DNA of 24,404 nucleotides from Sulfuricystis sp964478415 (GTDB lineage Bacteria; Pseudomonadota; Gammaproteobacteria; Burkholderiales; Rhodocyclaceae). The stretch is taken from NCBI GenBank assembly GCA_964478415.1, contig CAYZII010000030.1, forward strand, positions 1 through 24,404. The letters run 5' to 3'. The notes under the pieces are model-generated. The model saw only the letters and a program-made list of their open reading frames with translations, was not told the origin of the DNA and did not search any database. Below, one piece after another: positions 15,343 to 23,180 of this stretch (position 1 is its first letter; every line of letters starts with the position of its first letter). Position numbers and translations under genes: made by a program.

Positions 15343-17514
15343 TCAGTACTTGACGCGGGCGTAGTAGGTCTTCTGCGCCGCCGCACGTGCCTGGCCGAGG
15401 GTATGGATACCCATCTGGGCCAGCAGCGGCAGCATGCGCAAAAAAACCTCGGCGGTGACGATCGCATCGCCCAGCGCGGTATGGCGACCGATGATCGTGA
15501 TGCCGAGCCGCGCGGCGATCGCTTCAAGCTTGTGGGATTCCTGGTTCGGATGGATCACCGCCGACAGCAGCAGCGTATCCAATACCGGCTGGGTGAAACG
15601 GATACCGAGTTCGGTTTCCTTCAATTCGAAGAAGCGCATGTCGAACGCGGCGTTGTGGGCCACCAGTACCGTGCCTTCACAGAAGCGATGGAACTCGGGC
15701 AACACCGTGGCGATGGTCGGCTGGCCGCGCACCATTTCTTCGGTGATGCCGTGGATCGGAATGCTCTCGCGACGCAACGGCCGCTGCGGATCGATCAACT
15801 GATCGAAGTTTTCGTGGCGCAGCAGACGGCCATTGACAATGCGCACCGCCCCGATCTGGATGATCTCGTCGCCGGCCGACGGCTCCAGGCCAGTGGTTTC
15901 GGTATCGAAGACCGTATAGCTCAATGCGGTCAGCGGCGTGTCATCGCCGGCATGATCTTCATAGCCGCGTTTGAACAGATCGAAATCGTAGAACTCCGGC
16001 CGGCTTTCCACACGGATCAGTGGGCCGGTTTCCTTGCTCTCCTGCACCACGGCCACCGGAATCTCGATGCGGAAGAAAGATTGCTGGATTGCGGCATTGC
16101 GTCCGCAAGAGAGCTGGCCGCCGTGGCGATCGGTGACGTCGCGCAATGTCAGCGGCGTGGTTTCCCCGGCTACCGTCATCGGCTCGATCTGCCAGCCCAG
16201 CAGGGTTTCCGTCGACACCGCCGTGCCCGACCAGTGGAGTTCGAGCTGCACCATGCGTCCTGCATGGGTAAGAAGCAGCCGCACCAGCCTGATGCCGAAA
16301 CTCTCGTCCAGTTTCGCAGCCAGGAAGGTCATCGCCTGAGTGAGCGAAAAACTGTCTACCCGTACCCAGAGATCCTCTGACACGTCGTCGATCTTGACTT
16401 TGATGCCGAGACGATTCTCGATACGCCGGCCGATCGCGCTGAGCAGGTCTGTGCCGAGCATCTCCTCCAGCGGCCAGCGGCCGACTAAGGTACTCGCATA
16501 TTCCTGGGCCGAACGGTTGAGCCGCACGGTGAGAATCTGGATTTCGTCCTGGAGGGCCTCGGCAATCGCGCGCGCCTGCGCGACCTCCCGCACTTCGCAT
16601 AACTCCTGCAAGCTGGCGCGCATGCCAGCCAGCGTGGCACGGGTATCGTCGGCCAGCATTTGCACCGTGCGATCACATTGCGTGCCGCTTTCGAGTTGCT
16701 TGGTGATGTTCTCCATCACCAGCACGTAACCGGCAATACTGCGCAGTGCGTCTGCCTGCACACTTTCCGCTGCCGCGGTAGTCAGTACCGGAGCCATTTG
16801 CACCCGGATCAGCTGGCCGGCGCGGGTGGTCGTGACGAAATGCGCCAGCGGCCGACTGCCGGCACGCTCGAGGCGATGCTGCAACGACTCCAGCGCGTGA
16901 GCGATCATGGCGCGATCGAACACACCGTAGATCGAGCGTCCCAAGCCGATCACGCCGGCGCCCGTATGGGCATCGGGCACCAGCGCGCGCACCTGCAAAC
17001 GCGCATGGTTGTTGTAGAGGAGGATGCGACCATCCAGATTGCAGACCAGCACCGGCAGCGGCAGATCGGCAACCAGCGCGGCGAGACGGTTTTTCTCCTC
17101 TTCGACGGCCGCCTTGGCCTGCCCGATGCGTGCCTCGACCTCCTCGAGCAACGTATCACGCTGGTCGGCTAGAGCATTCGCCGCCCGCGCCAATGCCTGA
17201 ATTTCAGACGGCCCCGTCGGTGTGATGCGGAAGCCACGGTTCGCCTCGCGCATCAGACCGAGCTGCTCGGCCAGCACCGACAGACCCTGCACATACTGCT
17301 TGAACAGGCCGCGCAGCCATTGCACGGCGAACAGAAAAGCGAACAGGCTCAACATGGCGCCGATCGGCAGCCAGCGCCCGACCATTGCCGCAAAGGCGTC
17401 CCGTTCCGCGCCTTGCAGCTCGTGACTGGCAATGCTGACCGTCAGCAGGGAGGGCGCCGTCATGAGCAAGAGCAAGATGATGCTGACCAGAATGAAACGG
17501 ACGCGCGCACTCAT
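15343..17514 (-). CDS. Membrane-anchored PAS / pseudo-kinase / DEDDh 3'-5' exonuclease fusion
   Basis: 723 residues. Two membrane helices (about 6-28 and 48-66) flank a short periplasmic loop. A HAMP-like and coiled segment (70-148) leads into a PAS-like domain (149-270, LVADLPLPVLVCNLDGRILL). Residues 283-490 have the layout of a sensor kinase, but the His-box position reads LADDTRATLAGM without His, the N-box asparagine is missing (LTQAMTFLAAKL) and the G1 aspartate is replaced (HWSGTA); only HGGQL resembles the last box. Residues 530-700 are a DNA polymerase III epsilon-like exonuclease with intact D537, E539 (VFDTETTGLEP), D625 (HNAAFDMRF), H678 and D683 (GRHTALGDA). Such proteins are usually named only as exonucleases. 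The ATG at 17514 lies 30 bases after tRNA-Thr on the same strand; an in-frame TTG at 17556 falls inside the tRNA. Substrate (DNA or RNA) is unknown. Confidence 0.9.
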   Translation of the reverse strand: MSARVRFILVSIILLLLMTAPSLLTVSIASHELQGAERDAFAAMVGRWLPIGAMLSLFAFLFAVQWLRGLFKQYVQGLSVLAEQLGLMREANRGFRITPTGPSEIQALARAANALADQRDTLLEEVEARIGQAKAAVEEEKNRLAALVADLPLPVLVCNLDGRILLYNNHARLQVRALVPDAHTGAGVIGLGRSIYGVFDRAMIAHALESLQHRLERAGSRPLAHFVTTTRAGQLIRVQMAPVLTTAAAESVQADALRSIAGYVLVMENITKQLESGTQCDRTVQMLADDTRATLAGMRASLQELCEVREVAQARAIAEALQDEIQILTVRLNRSAQEYASTLVGRWPLEEMLGTDLLSAIGRRIENRLGIKVKIDDVSEDLWVRVDSFSLTQAMTFLAAKLDESFGIRLVRLLLTHAGRMVQLELHWSGTAVSTETLLGWQIEPMTVAGETTPLTLRDVTDRHGGQLSCGRNAAIQQSFFRIEIPVAVVQESKETGPLIRVESRPEFYDFDLFKRGYEDHAGDDTPLTALSYTVFDTETTGLEPSAGDEIIQIGAVRIVNGRLLRHENFDQLIDPQRPLRRESIPIHGITEEMVRGQPTIATVLPEFHRFCEGTVLVAHNAAFDMRFFELKETELGIRFTQPVLDTLLLSAVIHPNQESHKLEAIAARLGITIIGRHTALGDAIVTAEVFLRMLPLLAQMGIHTLGQARAAAQKTYYARVKY

Positions 17515-17544
17515 CGACGGGATGTGAGCCTTGTCGTGGAAGAA

Positions 17545-17620
17545 TGGTGCCGGCAACCGGATTCGAACTGGTGACCTACCGCTTACAAGGCGGTTGCTCT
17601 ACCGACTGAGCTATGCCGGC
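17545..17620 (-). tRNA. tRNA-Thr (anticodon TGT)
   Basis: The minus strand folds as a full cloverleaf of 76 bases with encoded CCA. The acceptor stem is GCCGGCA / TGCCGGC. The D-arm is the usual GCTCAGTCGGTAGAGC. The anticodon stem ACCGC/GCGGT encloses loop CTTGTAA with anticodon TGT (complement of 17585-17587), and the T-arm contains GTTCGAATC. It closely resembles E. coli thrU. It has its own strong promoter upstream, and no terminator is seen before the exonuclease gene. Confidence 0.97.
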
Positions 17621-17632
17621 ACACACGCGATC

Positions 17633-17661
17633 ATTATAAACGGCGCACGCGGCTATCTTAA
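17633..17661 (-). promoter_or_regulatory. Sigma-70 promoter of tRNA-Thr
   Basis: On the minus strand a perfect TATAAT (complement of 17633-17638) lies 17 bases downstream of TTAAGA (complement of 17656-17661, four of six matches to TTGACA). The -10 ends 12 bases before the mature tRNA, a normal distance. It is the best-looking promoter in the window and may also drive the exonuclease gene. Confidence 0.8.
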
Positions 17662-17693
17662 AATGAAAAGCTTCCAGTGCTGTACCACTGCCT

Positions 17694-19211
17694 ATGCCGA
17701 ATGCCTCGTCACGCCGTGACATCGCCCTGCACCTCCTCGTGTTGAGCAACACGCCAACCCTGGTCGAGCACTTACGCAGCCATTGGGACTGGGACGGCCC
17801 CATGCCGGAATTCGCCGTCGTCGCCGCTCTCCCCGCCTTGCGCGCCACACTGCGGACACAGTCTTTCGATGCGGTGCTGCATTGCCTGAACCACGCCGGC
17901 TGCACCCCCCAAGCGGCGCTAAAGACCCTGCGCGATCGCAATCTCGAAACACCGCTGATCGTCATCGCCGACCCGGCCGACCAGCGCACCGCGATGAAAG
18001 CGCTGCGCAGCGGCGTCCATGACGTGGTGTTTACCGACCGTCTCGAACGACTTCCCGCCGCGGTCGAGCGGGAGGTGCGGGAGGCCGGCCAGCGTGCCGA
18101 CCATCGCGCCGCACTGGCCATGCTGCACGACAGCGAGACCCGCTTCCGCGCGCTGGCCAGCAACCTGCCAGGACTGGTGTTCCATCTGCAACGCGAGCCG
18201 CAAGGTCAGTTACGTTTCATTTTCGTCAGTGAAGGCAGTCAGCGTTTGCTTGGAATCCCCCCCCATGAACTGCGCGCCAACGCACAGCGGTTTTTCTCCT
18301 GCCTGCTGGACAACGATCGCCAGAGTCTTTATAGGGCCATCGAAGAATCGGCACAGAGCGGTCATCCGTTGTTCTGGGAAGGGCGTCTCGAAGAGGGACG
18401 CTGGATCGACATGCGCTCGCTGCCGCATCGCTGTGATGACGGTACGGTGATGTGGACCGGTATCGCGACGGACGTCACACGCACCAAAAACACCGAGGCG
18501 GCACTGCGTGAATCGCGTGCGCAACTCGCCGCTCTGTCCTTTCATCTCGAAGCGGCGAAGGAAGAAGAACGCGAACGCATCGCGCGCGACATTCACGACG
18601 AATTGGGTAGCATCCTCGTGCGCCTGAAGATCGAGGCCGCACTGCTGGCCAGCAAACTCCCTGCCGAACTCGTCACCAAGGCACGCTCGATCGAAAACCT
18701 GCTCGATCAGGCAATGGGCACTGCCAGCCGCGTCGCCCGCCAGCTGCGCCCCGGCATTTTGAAAGAATTCGGGCTCGCCGCAGCGCTCGAATGCCAGGCC
18801 GAGGACTTCGCGCACAGCACCGGCATCACCTGCCGCACCCAATGCGACGAAGGCATCGAGGCCGATCCGGAAACCTCGCTGGCGCTGTTCCGCATCGCCC
18901 AGGAGGCGCTGACGAACATCGCCAAGCATGCGCACGCCTCATTGGCCGTCGTGCGTCTGAAGCGCGAAAACGGTAATATCGTGCTCGAGATTCGCGACAA
19001 TGGTCGTGGCATTGCCGAGTGCGATCTCGACAAGCCGAGATCCTTCGGCCTGCGCGGCATCCGGGAACGGGTGCAGAGTCTCGAAGGCTCTTTTCATATC
19101 ACCGGTGCCGAACAGGGCGGCACGCTCCTGATCCTGAAGGTGCCAGAGCGGCGCGGCAATGCCCCTGCCAGCAGCGAATCCGAACCCGTCATCCAGCCGG
19201 ATCTGTTTTAG
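17694..19211 (+). CDS. Soluble histidine kinase with pseudo-receiver and PAS domains (HisKA_3 type)
   Basis: 505 residues without membrane helices. An N-terminal receiver-like domain (about 10-130) lacks the phospho-accepting Asp: the strand that normally reads VLLDLNMPG is VLHCLNHAG, with Cys64 at that place. A PAS domain (about 145-265) ends in WTGIATDVTRTK. The dimerisation domain has the NarL-partner kinase motif RIARDIHDELGS with H301, and the ATPase domain has N-box EALTNIAKHA (404-413), DNGRGI (435-440) and FGLRGIRERV (451-460), all intact. It should autophosphorylate and pass phosphate to the regulator that starts three bases after its stop. The signal is unknown; a PAS ligand or protein contact through the pseudo-receiver is possible. 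It is divergent from tRNA-Thr. Confidence 0.92.
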   Translation: MPNASSRRDIALHLLVLSNTPTLVEHLRSHWDWDGPMPEFAVVAALPALRATLRTQSFDAVLHCLNHAGCTPQAALKTLRDRNLETPLIVIADPADQRTAMKALRSGVHDVVFTDRLERLPAAVEREVREAGQRADHRAALAMLHDSETRFRALASNLPGLVFHLQREPQGQLRFIFVSEGSQRLLGIPPHELRANAQRFFSCLLDNDRQSLYRAIEESAQSGHPLFWEGRLEEGRWIDMRSLPHRCDDGTVMWTGIATDVTRTKNTEAALRESRAQLAALSFHLEAAKEEERERIARDIHDELGSILVRLKIEAALLASKLPAELVTKARSIENLLDQAMGTASRVARQLRPGILKEFGLAAALECQAEDFAHSTGITCRTQCDEGIEADPETSLALFRIAQEALTNIAKHAHASLAVVRLKRENGNIVLEIRDNGRGIAECDLDKPRSFGLRGIRERVQSLEGSFHITGAEQGGTLLILKVPERRGNAPASSESEPVIQPDLF

Positions 19212-19214
19212 GAA

Positions 19215-19856
19215 ATGGCCGAAAAAATTCGTGTCCTGATTGCCGACGACCACGCCATCGTACGCCAGGGCTTCAAGCAGATCTTCTCCGAGACCGAGGA
19301 CCTGGTCGTCGCCGGCGAGGCCGACGATGGCGTCGATGCGCTGCAGATCGCACGCCAGAACGAATGGGATGTGTTCTTGCTCGACATCTCGATGCCTAAC
19401 CGCAATGGCATCGATACCTTGAAACAACTCAAACGCGAGTTTCCCAAGCAGCCGGTGCTGATCCTCAGCATGCACCCCGAGGAGCAGTATGCGCTGCGTG
19501 CGTTGAAGGCAGGCGCTTCCGGCTACCTGACCAAGCAAAGCGCGCCGGATCAGCTCGTCACTGCGATCCGTCAGGTCGCCCAGGGCAAGAAATACGTCAG
19601 CCCGGGTGTGGCTCAGCAGCTCGCCGCCGCCATTTCCGAAGATACCGAAAAGCTGCCTCACGAACGCATCACCGACCGGGAATACCAGGTGTTGGTGATG
19701 ATCGCCCAAGGCAAGCCGCTCACGCAGATTGCCGAAGAGCTGAATCTCGGCGTCGCCACGGTCAGCACCTATCGCGCGCGGCTACTCGAGAAAATGGGCC
19801 TGAAGAGCACCGCCGAGCTGATCCACTATGGGCTGCGGCACGGGCTGGTCGACTGA
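19215..19856 (+). CDS. NarL/FixJ-family response regulator
   Basis: 213-residue DNA-binding regulator. The receiver domain (1-125) has the acidic pair D11/D12, phospho-accepting D57 (FLLDISMPNRNG), S85 and K107. The LuxR-type helix-turn-helix (about 148-213) has ITDREYQVLVMIAQGKPLTQ and then IAEELNLGVATVSTYRARLL. All receiver residues needed for phosphorylation are present. The ATG follows the kinase TAG by three bases, and the TAGGAA around that stop can serve as the ribosome site, so the two are translationally linked and form a cognate pair. Targets are unknown; the downstream diguanylate cyclase gene in the same operon suggests a link to lifestyle control. Confidence 0.95.
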   Translation: MAEKIRVLIADDHAIVRQGFKQIFSETEDLVVAGEADDGVDALQIARQNEWDVFLLDISMPNRNGIDTLKQLKREFPKQPVLILSMHPEEQYALRALKAGASGYLTKQSAPDQLVTAIRQVAQGKKYVSPGVAQQLAAAISEDTEKLPHERITDREYQVLVMIAQGKPLTQIAEELNLGVATVSTYRARLLEKMGLKSTAELIHYGLRHGLVD

Positions 19857-19875
19857 AGCCCCGTTCTCAAGCGCC

Positions 19876-21636
19876 ATGACCCCTTTCGAGATCGCCCGAG
19901 AGACTCTCAAGCAGCTCGCGCAGCAACGCATCGCACCGACTCCTGAGAACTATCGGACGCTCTATCACAAGATCGCCGGTACCGCGCTACAGGAACCCTT
20001 TCCAGAAAAGGCCCTCAGAGCGCTGCTCGCCGCGCTGCCGCGCGAAATGCCGGAGCAGTTGCGTTTTGCGCGCCAACTCGAGAGCGCGATCGAGGCCGGC
20101 AGTTGGAAAGATATCCAGAGCGCCCTCAACGATCTGCTCGCCAAATCGGCGGAAGAACCGCCCAACTGGTCACAACTGATCCGTGAGCTTCTGCTGCGCC
20201 TCGAGACACGCCAGGCGGAGCTCACACCGGCGCGCAAACGCGAGGCGCTCGAACATGTGCTCGCCGCCAGCACCTCGCCCGAGCTGCTCTACAGCCGCCT
20301 GCAGGGATTGATGAAAAGCTGGTCGCAGGCGAGCGCCCTCGAATCCGCCAGCGGCACCGGCACCGAAGCCGCCGAAAGCGATCATGCCGTATCACCAGCG
20401 CCGAGTTCTTCCACGGCAACCGCTCCCGCCCTGAGCCACACGATCGTCGCAGTGCTCGAGTTGCTCGCCCAGCTGATCGAAACCTCACTTGTCTTCGCCA
20501 TCACCGACGATGAAGAACTCGCTGCAGAAGCACGACGGCTGGCCGAGGCGGCGCGCAACACGCGCAGCAACGAGGCGCTCATATCCCTCGTCAGTGCGTT
20601 AAAACGCTTCGCCTACCGGCTGCATTTCGTCGCCGAAGACCAAAGCGAAATCCGCGCTGCGCTGCTTCATTTGCTGCATCTGGTCATCGACAACATCAGC
20701 GAACTGGTGCTCGATGACCAGTGGCTGCAGGGGCAGATCGCCACGGTGCTCGAGCTGGTCGCACAACCGCTGAATCTGCGCCGCCTCGACGAAGTCGAGC
20801 GCCGCATGAAGGACGTCATCTACAAGCAAAGCGCGCTGAAAAAGAGTCTCAGCGAAGCGCAGCAGCAGCTGAAAGAGATGCTCGCCACTTTCGTCGATCG
20901 CCTGGCCGATTTCACCGCAACGACCGGCAACTATCACGACACGCTCGAACGTTGCGCCGAGAAGATCGGCAAAGCCAGCGACATCGCCGAACTAACTCAG
21001 GTGCTCGCCGAGGTGATGAGTGCGACGCGTGCAGCCCAGCTCGATGCTCAGCGTTCTCATGACGAACTGCAAGCGATGCGCCAGAAGGTTGCCGCCACCG
21101 AGCAGGAAGTGCAGCGCCTGCAGCAGGAACTCGCCAAAGCGAGCGAAATGGTGCGCCACGATCCGCTCACCGGCGCTCTCAACCGCAAAGGGCTCGATGA
21201 AGCCCTCGAAACCGAAGTCTCACGAGCCAAACGTCATGGCAGTCGGCTTTGCCTAGCCCTACTCGACGTCGATAATTTCAAGAAACTCAACGATGCCTAT
21301 GGGCATGCCGCGGGGGACGCCGCCCTCGTCCATCTCGCCCAGGTCGTCCAGCAGACCATCCGCCCGCATGACACGCTGGCACGCTACGGCGGCGAGGAAT
21401 TCGTCATCCTGCTCCCCAACACCGCGCTGGAAGACGCCGTCAGTGCGATGCGGCGCGTCCAGCGCGAGCTGACCAGGCACTACTTCCTGCACGACAACCA
21501 GAAACTCTTGATCACGTTCAGCTGCGGCGTGGCCGAAATTGGTCACGAAGAGGCAGCCGCCGAGGCGCTGCAACGCGCCGATGCCGCGATGTACCTCGCC
21601 AAACGCGCCGGCAAAAACCGCGTGATGGCAGCCTGA
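19876..21636 (+). CDS. Diguanylate cyclase with long helical N-terminal region
   Basis: 586 residues with no signal peptide or membrane helix. The C-terminal GGDEF domain (about 427-586) has DPLTGALNRKGL, LDVDNFKKLNDAYGH and active site GGEEF (505-509), so it should make c-di-GMP from two GTP. RPHD (496-499) is an inhibitory I-site in the usual place, so product feedback is likely. The first 420 residues are almost all helical, with a Ser/Ala/Thr-rich break (150-188) and a coiled-coil segment (about 380-425) that probably forms the dimer. The start MTPFEIARETLKQLAQQRIA at 19876 is preferred over an in-frame upstream start at 19828, which lies within the regulator gene. It begins 19 bases after the response regulator, in the same operon. 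Confidence 0.93.
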   Translation: MTPFEIARETLKQLAQQRIAPTPENYRTLYHKIAGTALQEPFPEKALRALLAALPREMPEQLRFARQLESAIEAGSWKDIQSALNDLLAKSAEEPPNWSQLIRELLLRLETRQAELTPARKREALEHVLAASTSPELLYSRLQGLMKSWSQASALESASGTGTEAAESDHAVSPAPSSSTATAPALSHTIVAVLELLAQLIETSLVFAITDDEELAAEARRLAEAARNTRSNEALISLVSALKRFAYRLHFVAEDQSEIRAALLHLLHLVIDNISELVLDDQWLQGQIATVLELVAQPLNLRRLDEVERRMKDVIYKQSALKKSLSEAQQQLKEMLATFVDRLADFTATTGNYHDTLERCAEKIGKASDIAELTQVLAEVMSATRAAQLDAQRSHDELQAMRQKVAATEQEVQRLQQELAKASEMVRHDPLTGALNRKGLDEALETEVSRAKRHGSRLCLALLDVDNFKKLNDAYGHAAGDAALVHLAQVVQQTIRPHDTLARYGGEEFVILLPNTALEDAVSAMRRVQRELTRHYFLHDNQKLLITFSCGVAEIGHEEAAAEALQRADAAMYLAKRAGKNRVMAA

Positions 21637-21669
21637 CCGCCTGCGCGGGCAAAGAAAATCGCGCGCGTA

Positions 21670-21699
21670 TTGACGCAGGTGAGCGATTCGTTCGATAAT
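21670..21699 (+). promoter_or_regulatory. Sigma-70 promoter of tRNA-fMet
   Basis: TTGACG (21670-21675, five of six) and GATAAT (21694-21699, five of six) are 18 bases apart, and the -10 ends 11 bases before the mature tRNA. The promoter lies just after the diguanylate cyclase stop, so the tRNA has its own start. Confidence 0.8.
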
Positions 21700-21710
21700 A
21701 CGCACCTCGA

Positions 21711-21787
21711 CGCGGGGTGGAGCAGTCTGGCAGCTCGTCGGGCTCATAACCCGAAGGTCGCAAGTTCAAATCTTGCCCCCGCAACCA
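21711..21787 (+). tRNA. Initiator tRNA-fMet (anticodon CAT)
   Basis: 77-base cloverleaf with encoded CCA and the initiator hallmarks: an unpaired first base (C opposite A, CGCGGGG / CCCCGCA), three G:C pairs at the foot of the anticodon stem (TCGGGCTCATAACCCGA), and anticodon CAT. It is nearly identical to E. coli fMet tRNA apart from the T-arm and D-loop changes. Confidence 0.98.
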
Positions 21788-21796
21788 GTTACGTAC

Positions 21797-21838
21797 GCAA
21801 GGCCAATCACCATGCGGTGGTTGGCCTTGTTGCTTTGG
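21797..21838 (+). terminator. Long hairpin after tRNA-fMet (possible terminator)
   Basis: AAGGCCAATCACC (21799-21811) pairs with GGTGGTTGGCCTT (21816-21828) with one G:T wobble, extended by C21798:G21829, around a four-base ATGC loop. The downstream sequence TTGCTTTGG is only mildly T-rich, so termination may be partial. It separates the tRNA from nfsB; readthrough would place nfsB under the tRNA promoter. Confidence 0.55.
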
Positions 21839-21884
21839 TCACTGCTGCGTTGGCGCCCAGGCGCCAGCCGAGGAGGATGCTTCG

Positions 21885-22541
21885 ATGAACATTGCCCAGA
21901 TCGCCCAGACCCGTCATACCTGCAAGGCGTATGACCCGACGCGCAAGATTCCGGCCGACCAGGTCGAACAGCTCAAGACCCTGCTGCGTTTTGCTCCGTC
22001 GTCGGTGAATTCGCAGCCCTGGCATTTCATCATCGCTGCCAGTGACGCCGCCAAGGCCAATATTGCCAAGGCCACCGAACAACCGATGTTTTCCGCCAAT
22101 GGCGCGAAGATCCTCAATGCCTCGCACGTCGTCGTGTTCTGTGCGCGCACGCAACTGGACGACGCGCATCTCGTCGCCGTGACGGAACAAGAAGCGCGTG
22201 ACGGCCGTTTTCCTAACCCGGATGGACAAGCCGCGCAGTTGAAGAGCCGCCGTTTTTATGCCGGCTTGCACCGTTTCGACCTGAGGGACACCCAGCACTG
22301 GATGGAAAAACAGGTCTATCTCGCCCTCGGCACGCTGCTGTTTGGCGCCGCGGCCCTCGGCATCGATGCGACGCCGATCGAAGGCTTCGATAGCCGCATC
22401 CTCAACGAGGTGCTGGGCTTGCGTGACAAAGGACTCACCAGCGTGGTGCTGGCCGCGCTCGGCTACCGCAGCGCAGAAGACTTCAATGCCGCGCTGCCCA
22501 AGTCGCGGCTGCCGGTTTCCGAGGTTATTTCTGAAATCTGA
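21885..22541 (+). CDS. nfsB: NfsB-type oxygen-insensitive NAD(P)H nitroreductase
   Basis: 218-residue FMN flavoprotein, a dimeric cytosolic enzyme that reduces nitroaromatics and quinones by two-electron steps using NAD(P)H. It aligns with E. coli NfsB (217 residues) from end to end: an RHTCKAYD N-terminus (R10, FMN phosphate contact), PSSVNSQPWHFII (38-50), SHVVVFCART, KQVYLALGTLLFGAAALGID, PIEGFD with E166/G167 at the flavin, and SAEDFNAALPKSRLP near the end. A strong AGGAGG Shine-Dalgarno (21871-21876) is placed eight bases before the ATG. A small hairpin (TGGCGC / GCGCCA, 21851-21866) lies just before that site. It is convergent with the DUF3299-like gene, 12 bases apart. Confidence 0.96.
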   Translation: MNIAQIAQTRHTCKAYDPTRKIPADQVEQLKTLLRFAPSSVNSQPWHFIIAASDAAKANIAKATEQPMFSANGAKILNASHVVVFCARTQLDDAHLVAVTEQEARDGRFPNPDGQAAQLKSRRFYAGLHRFDLRDTQHWMEKQVYLALGTLLFGAAALGIDATPIEGFDSRILNEVLGLRDKGLTSVVLAALGYRSAEDFNAALPKSRLPVSEVISEI

Positions 22542-22553
22542 GCCGGTGCCTAC

Positions 22554-23180
22554 TTACCGGCGCCGCCGGCGCCACGGATATTCCTCGACCTGGGCATCGG
22601 CGATCCGGTAGTTGGCCGCGCCTTCGGCCGTGTTCGTCGCGACGGTCTGCAGGGTGCCGGTCACATAGACGGGAAAGATCGCCACTTCGGCCGGCACAGG
22701 CGTCTTCGGCAACACATGGATGATCTGGTTCGCTGGCGGTGGCGGCGTGTGGATACAGGCCCCGAAATAGGGCACCAGCAGGAATTCGCGCACACCCTTG
22801 TCGTCGCGCTCGAGCGTGACGACGAAACCGGCGATGCGCACGCGCTTGCCGTGCAGTGACTGAACCACCGGCGCGCGGTCGAGCTCCCGGCGGAGCTTGT
22901 CGAGCAGCGCATTGGCCTGCGGATCATTGTCGGAAAGCGCAGCGAGATCGACACCCTCCAAGGCTTTTCTGGGATTCCAGTCCGGCGGCATCAGGGCCTC
23001 CCACTCGAGTTCGACGGCGCCGGGCTGCAATGCCTGTTGAGGCAAAGCAGGCAGCGTCTCCCCGATGCGAAACTCCCCTTGCGCCAAAGTGGCGCCGGAA
23101 AAAACCAAGCTGCACAGCAAAACGGCGAGGCCACAGCCCCGCCGCCATGCCCTGGAAAGATCAACGCGGCAGCTCTTCAA
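22554..23180 (-). CDS. Exported DUF3299-like protein
   Basis: About 208 residues from the TTG at 23180, the only in-frame start that gives a normal signal peptide (basic AWRRG, hydrophobic LAVLLCSLVFSGATLA, cleavage near 33/34) and only a 20-base overlap with the upstream gene. An in-frame ATG at 23225 would give 223 residues and a 65-base overlap. The mature part contains LVPYFGACIHTPPPPANQ (C142, H144) after a beta-rich stretch with KRVRIAGFVV, the hallmark of DUF3299, a periplasmic domain of unknown function. The C-terminus ends in a run of five arginines. It follows the beta-propeller lipoprotein in one transcription unit. No catalytic residues can be assigned; a small-molecule or metal-binding role is only a guess. 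Confidence 0.85.
   Translation of the reverse strand: MKSCRVDLSRAWRRGCGLAVLLCSLVFSGATLAQGEFRIGETLPALPQQALQPGAVELEWEALMPPDWNPRKALEGVDLAALSDNDPQANALLDKLRRELDRAPVVQSLHGKRVRIAGFVVTLERDDKGVREFLLVPYFGACIHTPPPPANQIIHVLPKTPVPAEVAIFPVYVTGTLQTVATNTAEGAANYRIADAQVEEYPWRRRRR

Noticed and set aside
15403..16380. Plus-strand open frame of 325 codons opposite the exonuclease fusion
   Set aside because: It is antisense to the DEDDh domain, whose catalytic residues are all in the minus frame.
18939..19709. Minus-strand open frame opposite the kinase/regulator junction
   Set aside because: It covers the ends of two well-supported genes and shows no family features.
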